Positions 23,360-35,600 of a DNA stretch of 64,000 nt are shown here, one piece after another. The notes under the pieces were generated by a model. It was given only the letters and a program-made list of their open reading frames with translations. It was not told where the DNA came from and searched no databases. The DNA comes from Forficula auricularia (lineage: Eukaryota > Arthropoda > Insecta > Dermaptera > Forficulidae). A program made the position numbers and the translations under genes. The DNA lies in contig JALMQS010000225.1 in NCBI GenBank assembly GCA_024734495.1, forward strand, positions 9,551,094-9,615,093. Reading direction: 5' to 3'. Within the stretch, counting starts at the first letter, position 1, and every line of letters begins with the position of its first letter.

Positions 23360-24245
23360 ATATTATCAAAGTGTAGTCGGCTATCAGTTTAACAGTGTTA
23401 AGATCCCAAACATGAACATCTGACTAGACTTATGCAAACTTAAAAACTGGGGATCCCAAAACTTAGTTAACTTCCAATGAAGGGAAAACTCAGTGTTGCC
23501 TTATTTCTAGGCGCGTCGACAGAAACCTCCCAAACATATCATTCAACTCAAACTCACTAGAATTCAGGGATAAAATTTCAATGCTAGGCGTAACTCTAGG
23601 GTCTGACCTTTCATGGAATGACCATATCTCCAACCACTGCTAAAGCTGCAGCGCGCAAGCTTTGTCTCCTCTTTAGGTCTAGACGCTATTCTCTCTCAGT
23701 CAACTTCTTATCTGTATAAGGCTAAAATTCGTCCATGTCTCGAATATGGCTCTCATCTGTGGAGGTGCCTCCAAGCATTCTCTCTTGCTACACTGGATGC
23801 AATTCAGAAGCGAGCAATTAGCTAATAGGAGACCCGGCTCTAACCAACTCACTCGACTCCTGGCTCACCGAAGAACCGTTTCTGCCCTTTCCCTGTACTA
23901 CAGATACTATCACGGTGTCTGTTCAGTCAGCTGAAATCGATTATCCCCCTAATGCCTCTTTACGAAAACACGCAGTTTTCAAACGCTCAGCACCCCTTCG
24001 CTGTCAAAATGGTTACAAGTCGAACAAGCGCTTTCGCTAACTCTTTTATCCCTATGACCTCCAGAGACTGGAACTCGCTCCCTGCCACCATCTTTCCCGC
24101 GATTTATAACCTTCAGCTATTTAAGACCCGTATCCACAGATACCTTCGACCCCCTCAACAACTCTAAAAAACCACTTCGGAGAAAATTACAACTCTACAA
24201 CAACATCATCATAGAGCAAATAATGTCCTTCCCCCGTATCTTGGA
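23360..24245 (+). mobile_element. 5'-truncated CR1/Jockey-group LINE, frame-broken (copy 2)
   Basis: The translation matches, with frame changes, the end of the reverse transcriptase ORF of the LINE at 26788-29395: LKNWGSQNLVNF, TQCCLISRR, MLGVTLGSDLSWND (23580-23620), LALYYRYYHG-type phrase near 23900, and FIPMTSRDWNSLPATIFP (24040-24090). The reverse transcriptase core is missing. This is a dead fragment with opposite orientation to the large copy 2.5 kb away. Confidence 0.8.
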
Positions 24246-24309
24246 ATTCAAATAACAAGTGAAAAAATCTCACTTTAGAAGTTGGAGAACAAGCCCTTAA
24301 GGCGTCCAG

Positions 24310-24735
24310 AATATCGGGATGTCTTAATGATATCGTGTGGTCCGACAAATTTTTAGGGAATAGAACCCAAGGTGAGCATACGCCCAGTAAATTGACCTAT
24401 GCAGCTGAAACAAGATATGACACTGGCAAAACCAGGCAAATATTGGGGAAACTACTGAAATGAAGACCTTAAGAAGAATAATGAATAAAACTAGATTGGA
24501 CAAAATCAGAAATCGAGATATCCGGAAGAAATGTGAAATCCAAAACATCGGCGACTGTGTTCAGAGGAGAAGGATAGGGAATCTCAAGAATGAACAGAAT
24601 TGTCAGAAGGGACGAGAGAACGTGTACAATTGGAAGAGGAAGCCGATGTTGTCCAATGAAAATATGGAGTGACGCCCTGGAAAATACAGGTCCCCGACCC
24701 ACATAAAAGGAAGAAGAAGGAGAAGAAGTTGTCTA
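24310..24735 (+). mobile_element. RTE-type LINE C-terminal fragment
   Basis: Conceptual translation gives, over several frames, LTYAAETRYDTGKTRQ, MKTLRRIMNKTRLDKIRN (from about 24461) and RMNRIVRRDERTC, then a W-S-D box near 24670. These are typical of the region after the reverse transcriptase in RTE-type elements, where AETW, RDRIRN and RP..RW.D motifs are usual. It ends in a GAAGAAGAAGG-type tail at 24709-24729. Broken and non-functional. Confidence 0.7.
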
Positions 24736-24797
24736 CATATCACCATCTTCCAATTTATTAAATAAGCTGTCGTGTTCGGATGTGGCCATCCACTTGA

Positions 24798-25308
24798 CTT
24801 TACCATACAACCTGGTCTCTAAAATTATTTATAAACATGTAGGGAGCGGTTGGTTTTTGCATTTTTATACTTTTGAGGGTCACACCAGTTATGAATACAA
24901 AATTTGGGTGAGTTTGCTCAAATGGCCAGAATTTTTAATTTTTTAACCCCCCCCCCTTAATTTTGGGTCGAAATGCACCAAATCTAATCGGCAGCTCTTA
25001 AACTCAATGGACCAAAAACTTACGTGTGAAATTTGAGTTCGATATTCACTAGTTTTGAGCTAACTTGTCCACAAAAATTGGGTAACGCACAGACTAACTA
25101 ACAGACAATTTGACAAAACAATTATTATCTCGAAAAATATAATTTTTTCATTGTTCATAGAGCTTTTTTGTAGAGCGATATGCCCTAGTTTCGCTCAATT
25201 TTTTTTAATCAAAATATTTTCCGCCGTTTTTGAGATATTTCGAAAAATAGAAAAATACCACTTTTTCATGCACAATTACAAAACTTGACCATACCTTGTA
25301 TGGTAAAG
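24798..25308. mobile_element. MITE-like element, family ending CTTTACCATAC (copy 2)
   Basis: Ends CTTTACCATACAACC and, in reverse complement, CTTTACCATACAAGG. The interior matches copy 1 at 5730-6193 for most of its length, including GGTAACGCACAGACTAAC and TGTAGAGCGATATGCC. This copy has an extra segment (24968-25070) absent in copy 1. Confidence 0.65.
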
Positions 25309-26265
25309 CGTAAGAATGTTTTTCGATCGTTTTTGTACACTACTTGACGCATTCACCGCCGGGAGCTATAGACTAATAGCCCCCCGGTTAAGCCGTAACG
25401 ATAGGAGAATCTCAAATAAATTTTGCCAAGGAAAGCAAATAATTCTTATAGGCAAATGTTAAAGGTTCTTTGAATTTACACAAAGGCAGCAAAGTAAATT
25501 CACATTTTCACCTCCTCGAAAAGCATGAGCGACATAAAGAAGTCTAAGGAATGGATGTGAAAACAAAAGAGATCAGGACTTGTCCCCCAGGATAAGAGAA
25601 TATCTGTTAATCTGTTTTAGTTATATAATAGAATTTAACAGTTTATAATCTAGACAGACAGACACGGGGCAGTGTGTAAAGCCAAAGTTCGGAAAAACGG
25701 GCGACACGCCCACACTCCTTTCGACGCCCCAATAACTCAAAAACTATTAGACCTTCACACTTGACATTTTGCATGTCTAATAAGCCCCACTGGAACACCA
25801 AGAATCCCAAATTTCATGAATAAACCTATTATAGTCCTTGGTCTGAAAAGTGGAATTTTTAACACTGACTGACTGACATATCAAAAACCTAAAGTACTCC
25901 CGCTTATCCTAGAATGCTGAAATTTGGTATACTGGTAGAGTTTAGGCTACAATTAAAGGAAAAAATTGAAAAACCGAAACTTTCCCTTCTTCGGAGCCCG
26001 AAATGAAGGGGTGAAATTTATGAAAACCCGACCGGATATTTTATGAGAAATATTTAATAATGATTAATATACAAGGTTAAATCTGAATATTTAGATAAAT
26101 TAAAGAAAAAAACTTTTCAAAAATTAACGATAATCTGTCCAAAAACATAAATGTGAAAAAAGGGCCAAGTTCGGTACAAACAGCTTCGCCGACAAAAGAG
26201 TTGAGGTCTGAACGGATACCAAGTTCCATAGCAGTTGCTTAAATCATAGCTATAGGGATGAACAA
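25309..26265. repeat. Unclassified repeat-like non-coding stretch
   Basis: The segment 25650-26035 has the composition and phrasing of a dispersed element (ACAGACAGACACGG, ACTGACTGACTGACATA, AATGCTGAAATTTGGTATA) but no second copy lies in this window. The rest is AT-rich. No gene recognised. Confidence 0.4.
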
Positions 26266-26504
26266 CGTTCTTCAATTGATTTAAAAATTTGTACGTTCTT
26301 TGATATTAAATTTATAACTTGGCAAGTTATATATCCAACTTCCCTAAATTGTTTCTAGTATAAAATAGAAAAAATAGCAAGCTATTTTAAGCTTGTATTA
26401 AATATCAACACGTTAAACCTAAGTTATTGACTATTATAACTTGCCAAGTTATAAATTTAATATCAAAGAACGTAACAAATTTTCTTTTAAATCAATTGAA
26501 GAAC
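26266..26504. repeat. Inverted repeat, 65-70 bp arms
   Basis: The left arm 26266-26331 (GTTCTTCAATTGATTTAAAA ... CTTGGCAAGTTAT) is the reverse complement of 26436-26504 apart from small indels. The spacer of about 100 bp is AT-rich. It may be a foldback MITE; it directly adjoins the LINE fragment starting at 26507. Confidence 0.75.
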
Positions 26505-26506
26505 GC

Positions 26507-26786
26507 AACATCCTATCTTCTTCGAAGTCGCATTCTTCTTTTGCAGAAGTTACGTGAGCTACTGACTCCACACGCCCACAGATTTTATTTTGCGGATCAC
26601 TGCTCTCCATTTGGAACGATTGCGGGCCACCGTCGAAGCACCCTGGAAGCTCGCGCCGGTCCCCTCCCCTTGATCGGTCCATCTGGCCGGGGAGATCTGC
26701 CCCTTCTCCGTGAACCCTCAACTCTTCCCTGGATCACGATCCGCTCCAACCCATCACTGGCACGAGTAAGATGGCCAAAGTATCTT
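26507..26786 (-). mobile_element. RTE-type LINE C-terminal fragment (minus strand)
   Basis: The minus strand encodes RYFGHLTRASDGLERIVIQG followed by RVEGSRRRGR and, after a frame change, a phrase like QMDRSRG. This is the conserved tail of RTE/BovB-type proteins (RYFGH, GKxEGKRxRGRPxxRW). The poly-A LINE at 26788-29395 seems to have inserted into it. Confidence 0.65.
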
Positions 26787-26840
26787 TTTTTTTTTTTAAT
26801 GCAATCGAATGCAAGAAGGTGCACCAGTAAAGATGTAGCC

Positions 26841-27500
26841 CTATGGATCTCGAAGAGACCCTTGCATTACCGAAGAGAAGGGAAAGTTGTTTAGTGAGAG
26901 GTGTGAGGCGTGATGTCTAGCACCCTGGTTTTTGAAGGTTTGAAGATCATAGGTGCTGGGAAAGATAGAGGCTGGGAGAGAGTTCCAGTTCCTTGAAGTC
27001 ATGGGGATATATGAATTCGCGAATGAAGTGGTCCGGCACTTTTCTAATTTGACCGCGAAAGAGTGTTGGGAGTCGGCAAAACATTGTGTGCTGCGTGCAA
27101 AGCATGCTTTGGGGGGAATTATTGATTTTATCTCATCAGAGCACCTGCCGTGATAGTATCTATAGAAAAGGGAAAGGGCGGGAACATCTCTTCGATGAGC
27201 CAGCGAGTCGAGGGAGTCGGTGAGGGTAGAATCGTCAATTAGCCTGACGGCTCGTTTCTGAATTGCATCAAGGGTAGCAAGAGAATATTTTGAGGCTCCT
27301 CTCCACAGATGAGAGCCGTATTCGAGACAGGGGCGGATTTGGGCCTTGTAGATGGTGAGAAGTTGTGGGGGTTTGTAAAATCGCTTGGACCTGAATAAGA
27401 AGCCAATCTTCCTTGCTGCAGATTTCGCCACAGAGGAGATGTGTTCATTCCAAGACAGGTCAGATGCGACAGAGACGCCCAACATGGATAGAGCTGTCAC
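26841..27500 (-). pseudogene. C-terminal domain of the LINE reverse transcriptase
   Basis: This is the longest open stretch of the LINE (219 codons). It contains LGVSVASDLSWNEHISSV, KIGFLFRSKRFY, LLTIYKAQIRPCLEYGSHLW and RLIDDSTLTDSL, then a stretch ending with NWNSLPASIFPSTYDLQTFK. It is the thumb and downstream conserved region of Jockey/CR1-group LINE proteins. The same region is found broken in the + copy at 23.4-24.2 kb. Confidence 0.8.
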
Positions 27501-28312
27501 ACATTTTCAGGGTATTCGAATCGAAGTGAATATCAGGGAAATCTCTATTTTCGCGCCTAGAAATTAGACAACATTGAGTCTTGTTTGAATTGAAGTTAAC
27601 TAAATTTTGAGAGCCCCATTTATTCAGTTTGTCTAGGTCGAGAGTAATTGAGGAGGCAATATTGATTCGATTATTCGGGAGAGAGGGTTTGCCGTGTAGA
27701 GTGCTATCGTCGGCGTAACAATGAGTGGGGTTTGCCGTTTGATCAATAAGGTCGTTTATATAAATAAGGAAGAGTGTGGAGGAGATTACAGAGCCTTGGG
27801 GAACACCAGAGTTTGTGGAGAACGATTCAGAAGATGTTCCATCCACCACAACTTTTATACTTCGGTTTGTCAGAAAGCTTTCAATCCATTTGCGAAGTGT
27901 TGGTGTGAATCCAAAGGCTGGTAGTTTGGCAAGAAGATTTTTGTGCCAAACCTGGTCAAAAGCTTTGGAGATATCAAGGAGCTACAGCGAGGGTTTCTTT
28001 TCCGGCCTCTAGAGTATTGTTCAAGGTGTGGGTGACATAGGTTAAGATGTCGCCTGTGGAACGATTTTGTCTGAATCCATATTGCCTATCGTGAATTAAT
28101 TTATTGTTTTCTAAGTGATGAAGGACGTGTTGGTTTATGACTAATTCCATTAATTTGGAAAGAACAGAGGTGATCGAGATAGGCCTGTAATTAGAGATTT
28201 GTGATGTGTCTCCTTTTTTAGGAATAGGTGTTACTCTGGCTACTTTTCCAGCTTTTGGGGAATATGCCCGACTCGTAAGAGAGTTGGAATAGCTTGGATA
28301 AGATAGGGGCAA
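27460..28312 (-). pseudogene. Reverse transcriptase core of the LINE (broken)
   Basis: Two overlapping minus-strand frames carry the fingers and palm. The first (28312-27974) has ARVTPIPKKGD, SNYRPIS and YGFRQNRSTGDIL. The second (27849-27460) has the GVPQGS box and the YADD box with both catalytic aspartates present. A frame break between 27974 and 27849 separates them. The motifs follow the order of R-type LINE reverse transcriptases. Confidence 0.85.
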
Positions 28313-29395
28313 GTTCAGGGGCGCATTTTTTAACTGAGAATTGGTGGGATGTTATCGAGACCTGCGGCGGATTTGGAATTTAATTTATTAATGGCTTTTA
28401 TGATTGATTTGAGGCCTGAAAATTATTTTATGAGGTTGGTTTTGGGGTATAAGTGGGCGGGTTAAGCCCTTTGTCATCTAAAGTGGAGTTAGTTGCAGAA
28501 ATCAGGATGCTGGTGATTCGGCTTGTTCAGCGGGGGTCGTGGCTATACTGAACCATTTGGGTGAAAGAGGGGCGGAAGTGAGGGGACGCGAAATTTCTAT
28601 TTATTGCCTTGTGTAACGAGAAAAAGGCTCGTTTTTCCATTGGGGCAAGATGCGATGACGGTCGAAGCTGTCCTCTGGTCGAATGATTTCTTTGCCTCAG
28701 AGATGATTTTTGCATGAGCTTCGTGACTTGGTAAATGCAACTCGGTCACATTTCTAGCTGTGAAAGTTGCCATTTCATGAAAAGATTTGTTTTTTCCACG
28801 GACGGAATCTGCGCATTGTCTCACCAAACCAAGGCTTAGAATCTCTTGTTCCCTTTAATCAATTTTGAGGGGATATAGGTTTCTAAGCCTATTTGAATTG
28901 CCTCGTTAAGGAGCGTCTGCGAATTCTGAAGCTGTTTTTATCTCTGATGCAGAGTTCATTCCACTGATAAGCGGCAAAAAAGTTACGCATGTCATTCCAA
29001 TTAATGTTATCGTTATCGACTAGTCATATTTTTCTGGGGTTGGAGTGGGGTGACGGGGTTTTGGTAATGTGGCGGAGGTTTTAATTTTATCAGATTGTGG
29101 TCAGATTTACCTAAGAGGGGCCGAAATTTTTGCTTCATAGGACGAAGGGTGTGAAGTGATGAAAAGATCGAGAAGATTGGATTTTTCATTGGCTTTGTCT
29201 GCAGGATTCTTGTGGCGGCCGTTAATAATTCCAGTGAAGGCCACACGCCGTAGAAGAAAGATTTCAGCGTCGGAGCCTGCGGGGGAATTATGGTTAGAAA
29301 AATTTTAGCCAATTTTTGTTGTGGACGTTAAAGTCACCTAGGAAAGATATTTCAGAAGATGGAAATTCTTTCGGATCTCATGACTCTTGTGAGCA

Positions 29396-29584
29396 CTACC
29401 ACTTGCACAGACGCTGGTCAGCTCCGCACTTGCTTAAGAATCGATTTATATGTGAAGACATCCCAATTCAAAACTTGTTTTTGAATCCTTTCAAATATAT
29501 TAATTAGTTTATTAGTTAAACTTAATTAATTCATTATTTTGATTAATACTTTAATGGTTGACTAAGCTTTTTTTTATTGCGAAA
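29396..29584 (+). promoter_or_regulatory. ctnnbl1: Presumed 5' region of ctnnbl1
   Basis: Only 189 bp separate the truncated 5' end of the minus-strand LINE from the ctnnbl1 ATG. The stretch is AT-rich, without a clear TATA box at a sensible distance; GCGAAAATGG around the start is a good translation context. The 5' UTR and promoter must lie here or extend into the LINE. Boundaries are inferred. Confidence 0.35.
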
Positions 29585-29614
29585 ATGGATATAGGAGAAC
29601 TGCTTTCATATAAG
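29585..29614 (+). CDS. ctnnbl1: ctnnbl1 coding exon 1
   Basis: Ten codons, MDIGELLSYK, then donor GTAATG. The intron that follows is 75 bp. The peptide is the conserved start of the family, which fixes the ATG. Confidence 0.9.
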
Positions 29615-32600
29615 GTAATGAATCGATTTTTATTTTAGGTTAACTCTTAATTTAAACAATCAGATAAAAATAAAAATTTGTTTTTTCAGCCCCCAAATAC
29701 ACCCAAAAGAACTCAAGAAAGTGAATCTGAAAATGAGATACCGAAAAAGCATCGGAAATTGTCCCGTTCGAGTCAACCAGAAAGGACGAAAAGGCCACCG
29801 ATAATTGAGCCTGAAGGCAATAATCCTCCTGCAGACAGCTCGAATTTTCCAACTGTAAAAAAAGAAGTTGCTAATGAGAACATTTTACGATTGGTTGAAA
29901 AAGAAAATGACTCGGTATTATTACCCACACAATTACTAGATCCTATATCGTCGGCTTAGAGTGTAAACCTGTTAAATTCATTTTTAATCACATATGACAT
30001 ATTAATACCGTTTGAAAGAAAAAGAGATGCCGCATCGTCCAAATAAAACTGTTACTTAAAATTACGATCGTAAGTTGTAGAAAAAAAATGCGAAAAATAG
30101 TTTCTTTCCATAACAACAATATTAAATTTTGTTTGTTTTTTCTCTGCCTTGTAAAATTTCCTTGTTCTGAGTTAGCAGGTTTACACTCTAAGGCGACGAT
30201 ATGTATTTTAATTTATTGTTATTGTAAAGAAAATTTTTTATAAACTTTTTAATATATAAAATACTAGGTAGGTTTCACATAAATAATTTATACATTAAAA
30301 AATTTATATGAAACCTACCTAGTATTTTCTATTGAAGGAGACAATAAAAGAGTGTGTCTTCTGCTGGAATTATAAATTTTATTTATTTATAACGAGACTA
30401 TAGTTTCGAGGGCTTTGCCCTCTTCATCAATCTATTACAATGGATTCACAGGAATTAATTTAATTTGGAATTAAAAATTATCCATAACAATATGTGACAA
30501 ATTCTTGTCATATTCTTTAGAAATCTTAAATCTGTTGCTCACGGTAATTCCAACTTTTATATTAATTTATGTTTATTTTTTAGGAAGAACCTTTAGATGA
30601 AACTGCCATTAAAAAGATGATTTTGCTATTTGAAAAACGAACATTAAAAAATCAAGAAATGAGAATAAAATTTCCGGAAAATCCTGAAAAGTAAGAAACT
30701 TTTTTATAATAAATTGAGCTAATGCGTATCATCTTATTATTAAATAAATTATACTTTAAAAAACTCGTCTTTAATGCACTAAAAAGTATAAAATAATGTA
30801 CCTAAAAATCTTTTTATGTCCAATAAGTCAAAAAGCGTGGGGCGCTTAAAATGGGTACAATTTCACGCGTACATCACTAAACTAAAACTAAATTTGACAA
30901 GAGTCTAGTTTTTTTTCCCAATTTCCCCCGATTTTGTTAATTTTTGTATTTTTACCCTTCTGGGGGCCCACAGATAATGTATAAAAATTTTGGTTGATTT
31001 TGGACCAAAGGAGGCTATAATTTCCAAATTCCGCCCCCCCCCCCCCCTGTTAATTTTTTCAGTCCAATTGTTTAAAATTATAGTATTGTCATCGGTTCTT
31101 AATACTAAATAATAAATATTCAAATGCAAATATAGCAAATATTCAATTTAATCATACGCCTTAAAGGTGGTGAAAATTACCTTGAAAGATTCCATCATAT
31201 ACATACAGGTCAAGCTAATAAAAGCGTGTTAAATTATCGATGGTGTTGAGGAAAAAGTGCCAATCTGATTTTACTCACTCAGGGTCATCAATTAATTTGG
31301 ACCAATCTGCAGGGGCCGAACTGAAATCAACCTAAACATGAAAAAGCTAAAGGGCCAAACGGTATGGTGTTTGGAGCTAAACTGCATTTAAATTAATCCA
31401 AATCGCAATTTTTCGTTTGAGAATCATTCTGGAAATTGCAGATTGGCCTCCTTTTCCTCAACACCATCGATATAGGCTATAGTTTTTGATCTTAGTCGTT
31501 GAGCATCAGTGATTATTTCTTGGCTGGATGATCGTCTAATACAAGGGTCGGCAAACTAAGACCCGCGGCTTAATATTATTTTTTACATGAAAAAATTAAA
31601 AATAAATCAAATTACTTGCTATAACGCAATGGCCGATTGAGTTGAGAATTTGTGAATGAAGACCGCACAGCAAGCAGTTCGATAGCCCAGCAATGAAAAA
31701 GTTTTATTGAGATTTCATAGAGAAGTATGAGAAAAATTGTCCACAACTAAGGTAAAGGCACCTATTGATGACAGCACGGCACGCCCTCGAAGCTCGGCCC
31801 TCCAGGCTGGTGCCCTGGCGGGCGGCGTCTCGGTCCAAAAATTTTATTCCTCTTAAAAAACCACACTCAAAAATGTATACCTGTAAGCTCCCGAAAATAC
31901 ATAGTCTCTTAAAAGTTTCGCTTCATTTTCGTCCTGACACAGCTACAGAAATGAGGCTCTAGATATGAATCTGGAAGTATTTTTTTTCTTTTCTATAATC
32001 TACAGCATTGTGATATTTTTTGTGTGGAAATAGATTTATTTAAATAAGTGGGATCGTGTGAGGAGGAGAATTATATTATATCATTTTTTTAAAATTTGGG
32101 ATCGATAATCGATATAAGGCTCCAAATATTTAAAAGAGATCAGGTGTTTTTTGTATGACAGGCTGCTCCATCCAGTATTGCCATGAGAAACTCATATGGG
32201 CATGCGTGTCTTAAGTCGTTCAATTTTGTAAAAATCAAAAAATAAGAATAACAAAATTTAGATTTTTAAAAAATTATAAAAAAGTGGCAAATTATTAAAA
32301 AATAAACAAATAATATATAAATCAAATAAGATGTGATTAATTTCTTCTTCTGTGCGCAAAGAAAAGCGAATTGAATATTTAATTTTTGAGTGGTGAAGGG
32401 GGGGGGATAATTATCAATATATTTAATGTTTCTTAATTTAAAATCAATTGGAGTCTTTCATTTCAAAATTCGAGTTCAAATTACAATTATATTTCAAATT
32501 TGCCTCGACTTATCTCGACTCAAAACACAAATATACCGACGGCATCAGCGCCCCTGTCGGCAGCATTAGGTCAGCGTTGCTGCAAATTAATCTGGACTAT

Positions 32601-35600
32601 TCTTATTATAATTAATGACTGAAATCAACATTTGCTACATAGTACATCTTGAATTGAACTTAAAATTACAGAGAAAAACACTACTTATAGGGTCGATGTA
32701 AAATATTGTCTGAACGATATTCTGGAGGAAGATTTTGTCACATAAAAAGTGACAGGATTTTTTTTTAGGGGATGTGAAATTTTTAACACGGCTATAAAAT
32801 AATCAAACCTGCTGTAATAAAAATAAAAAACAGTTTTAAAATAAATAATATAATTTTTATATCTTTAGATTTTTGGAATCTGAAATGGAACTTCATGATA
32901 TAATTCAAGAATTGAATGTTATTACAACAATGCCAGAAATGTATTCTATTCTTATTGAATTAAATGCCGTCCCCTCTTTATTGGAACTTCTTTCTCATGA
33001 AAATAGTGATATTTCTGTCGCAGGTAAACTTATTATTTTGAATATTGAAATTTAATATTTTCAAATGATGTTTTTTTTTGGTTATTTTCAGTTGTTGGGC
33101 TAATTCAGGAACTTTCGGATGCTCACGACCAAGGGGATCATGGCAAAACATTAATGAACGCCCTTATAGAAAATCAAATTTGTGCTCTCCTTGTTCAAAA
33201 TCTAGACCGACTTGATGAACAAATTAAAGAAGACAGTGACGGCGTTTTCAATACACTCTGTAAGCTTGAATTTCCTTTAAAATATATCTTTAAATGAATT
33301 TTTATTTTTAAGAATAAATAAAAGAGTGTGTCCTTTGCTTATTGTAATTAAATATGATATATAGGCCTACATATACATTATACACTCACATATATCTACT
33401 ATATAAAATAGTCTATTGAAATAATTTAAAATTCTTAAGTAAAATGAAATTTTAATATAAAATTTGAAAACAATCTTATTATATTAAACGAGCAAAGTTT
33501 GTATATATATATATATATATATCCGGTCGGGTTCTCGAAAACGGCTAACGATTTGGATGAAATTCACGGGTTAGGAGGGTTTTGTGTTGGACATTCGATC
33601 TGTCACGGTCTCATCTTCGGCTAAGTTGTTTTTGATGGGTTTTTTGTTAACTGAAACAATTATTCACAGGTGGTTGTCTCGATAAAAATGTTTATTTACA
33701 TTTTTATTCAATTTCCTTTTAATAAATAATTGGTTTTTTACTTTTATATCCCACAATAAGATTATTACAATTATTATTATATATTAAAAATTGGGCAATT
33801 TTATTGATTAAAAATCGAGCTTTAAATCCCACAAGTAATAAATAGCTATTAACTGAAGCAAAAATTTACCGAGCATCGCTCGGTGGCCAGGTACTATATG
33901 TTAAGAGGGACCCCTAATAAAATTTTCACTTTTCACTGAGCCGGATGCTACTTTTTAAAAAAAATTTAAAACAAAATATATTTTTCTTCTCAATATAAAA
34001 ATCCTATATATATATCGTATAATATGTTGAATCAGGTTTTCATTCATAAAATTACACCTTTAGGGCCAGTTGTATGTCGGTTGGTAAACTCTTTTAAACG
34101 TTGACAAAGAGTAAAACCTTAAAATTCACCTTGTGCCGGGTGGGATGGCCAATCAGATGAAAGTGCCTGTCATATCCCTTATTAGATCATCTATAAACTA
34201 TAAAGGTATTGTTTTATTATTTATATCCTTGAAGATAATCTAATAAAGGATCGGAATCTCGGAAATACACAATTAAGGTGTAATTTTTTGACTGAAAACC
34301 TGAAACTTAACTTTTACGGCCAATATACAAATTCACACAGTATATATATAATTATATTTATTTGAGTCCTGTCTCATAGCTAGCATCTGAAGGACCCTTA
34401 TATAAATATTATTATATTAAATTATTCAAATATAATTATATAAATTCAACAACTCGACAAAAATCTATTTTAATAATTTCTATTAATTAATTTATTTCAG
34501 CATTTTTTGAAAATCTCTTTGAGATGCGCCCGGATGTGTGCTTAGATGCAGCGAAACAAGGTTTATTACAATGGCTTTTAAGAAGACTACGTGCCAAATT
34601 ACCCTTTTCAGAAAATAAACTATATGCTACAGAAATATTATCAATTTTATTACAAAATACACCCGAAAATCGACAAATGTTAGGGGATTTAGAAGGAATC
34701 GATATTTTACTCCAACAGCTTGCAGTAAGTACTTTTAATTTAACAAAAAGGCTTAAAATTACAGCTATTCTTAATTTTTAGGAATCTGTACAAAAGATAA
34801 ACAGAACCTATTAGTGTCGCTAAGCGTTTTTCTGTCAGAGTATTGAACTAAATAGAAAGGATACAAACTTGAGATTTACAATTAATCAAGTAAAGGGTGT
34901 GTAGTTTCACATTGAGATTTACAAGTTATATGTATTCATTTTCTCAGAAATCACAAATCTTATTAAAATTTTAATCGTATTTTGGGGATCGAAAATAAAA
35001 AATATTTTTTATCATCTAGTTTGAGATATCTCTTTAATTAGAATTAAACTAAATTTTTTATTATTAAATGAATTTAACTTTATATAGGACATCATAAGAT
35101 ATTAGAGAAATATTTTTACATTGCATATCAGAGAGGTTCGTCCCCTTAGGAATCGAACCCAAGCGCTAACTAAGCTTGCCGGGCCAGTAGCCAAACTCTT
35201 AAGACAAATCTCTCGACGTGCAACATATATAAGATATTATATGATATCATCTAAATTGTCAAATTCATTTAATAATATTATATGCAAGTTTGAATTTTGG
35301 AAATAATTTCCATCTTTTTTCAAAAAAAGACACTCCAAAAGATACTTAAATCTTTACTTTGATCATTTAAATTTATTATATTTAATTCACTATAAAGTGA
35401 TGTATTGAGAAGCCCCAATTTTAATTTAATTTATAGCCAATTTTTGTACCCTAATAGGAATTTCCAAACTGCTTGACTTAAAATAGTAAAAAAATCCATG
35501 AATTCGTTTATTCTTTGCTTTTGAACGTCAAATAAGAACGATTTTGATATTTCAAGTATTTTAGAAGAATAGTTTTCCTTATCTAAACAAACAAATTATA

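Larger units (their letters stand above)
26788..29395 (-). mobile_element. CR1/Jockey-group LINE, 5'-truncated, frame-broken (largest copy)
   Basis: On the minus strand this holds, in order, the end of an endonuclease domain (FLGDFNVHNKNWLK near 29350-29310), a linker, and the reverse transcriptase. The latter shows NYRPISITS at about 28180, GVPQGSVISSTLFLIYINDL near 27790, and the catalytic YADDS near 27720. It ends with the WNEH...YKAQIRPCLEYGSHLW domain (27450-27280) and FIPMTSRNWNSLPASIFP. The 3' end has a poly-A tail (T run 26787-26799 on +). The first ORF and the front of the endonuclease are missing and the frame is interrupted at least four times, so it cannot move by itself. Three shorter copies are at 23360, 37745 and 44639. 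Confidence 0.9.

Noticed and set aside
26427..26894. 155-codon + strand frame
   Set aside because: It is antisense to two LINE fragments and crosses an inverted repeat and a poly-T tract.
29690..29959. 93-codon frame starting at 29678 as a separate small gene
   Set aside because: It is ctnnbl1 exon 2 plus flanking intron; the ATG at 29678 lies in the intron and the last 15 codons run into intron 2 and the MITE.
35130..35220. Genuine tRNA gene
   Set aside because: A B box is present but no cloverleaf with a paired acceptor stem could be built; flanks match a SINE family. The same applies to 4300-4378, 15480-15540, 42291-42357 and 62060-62121.
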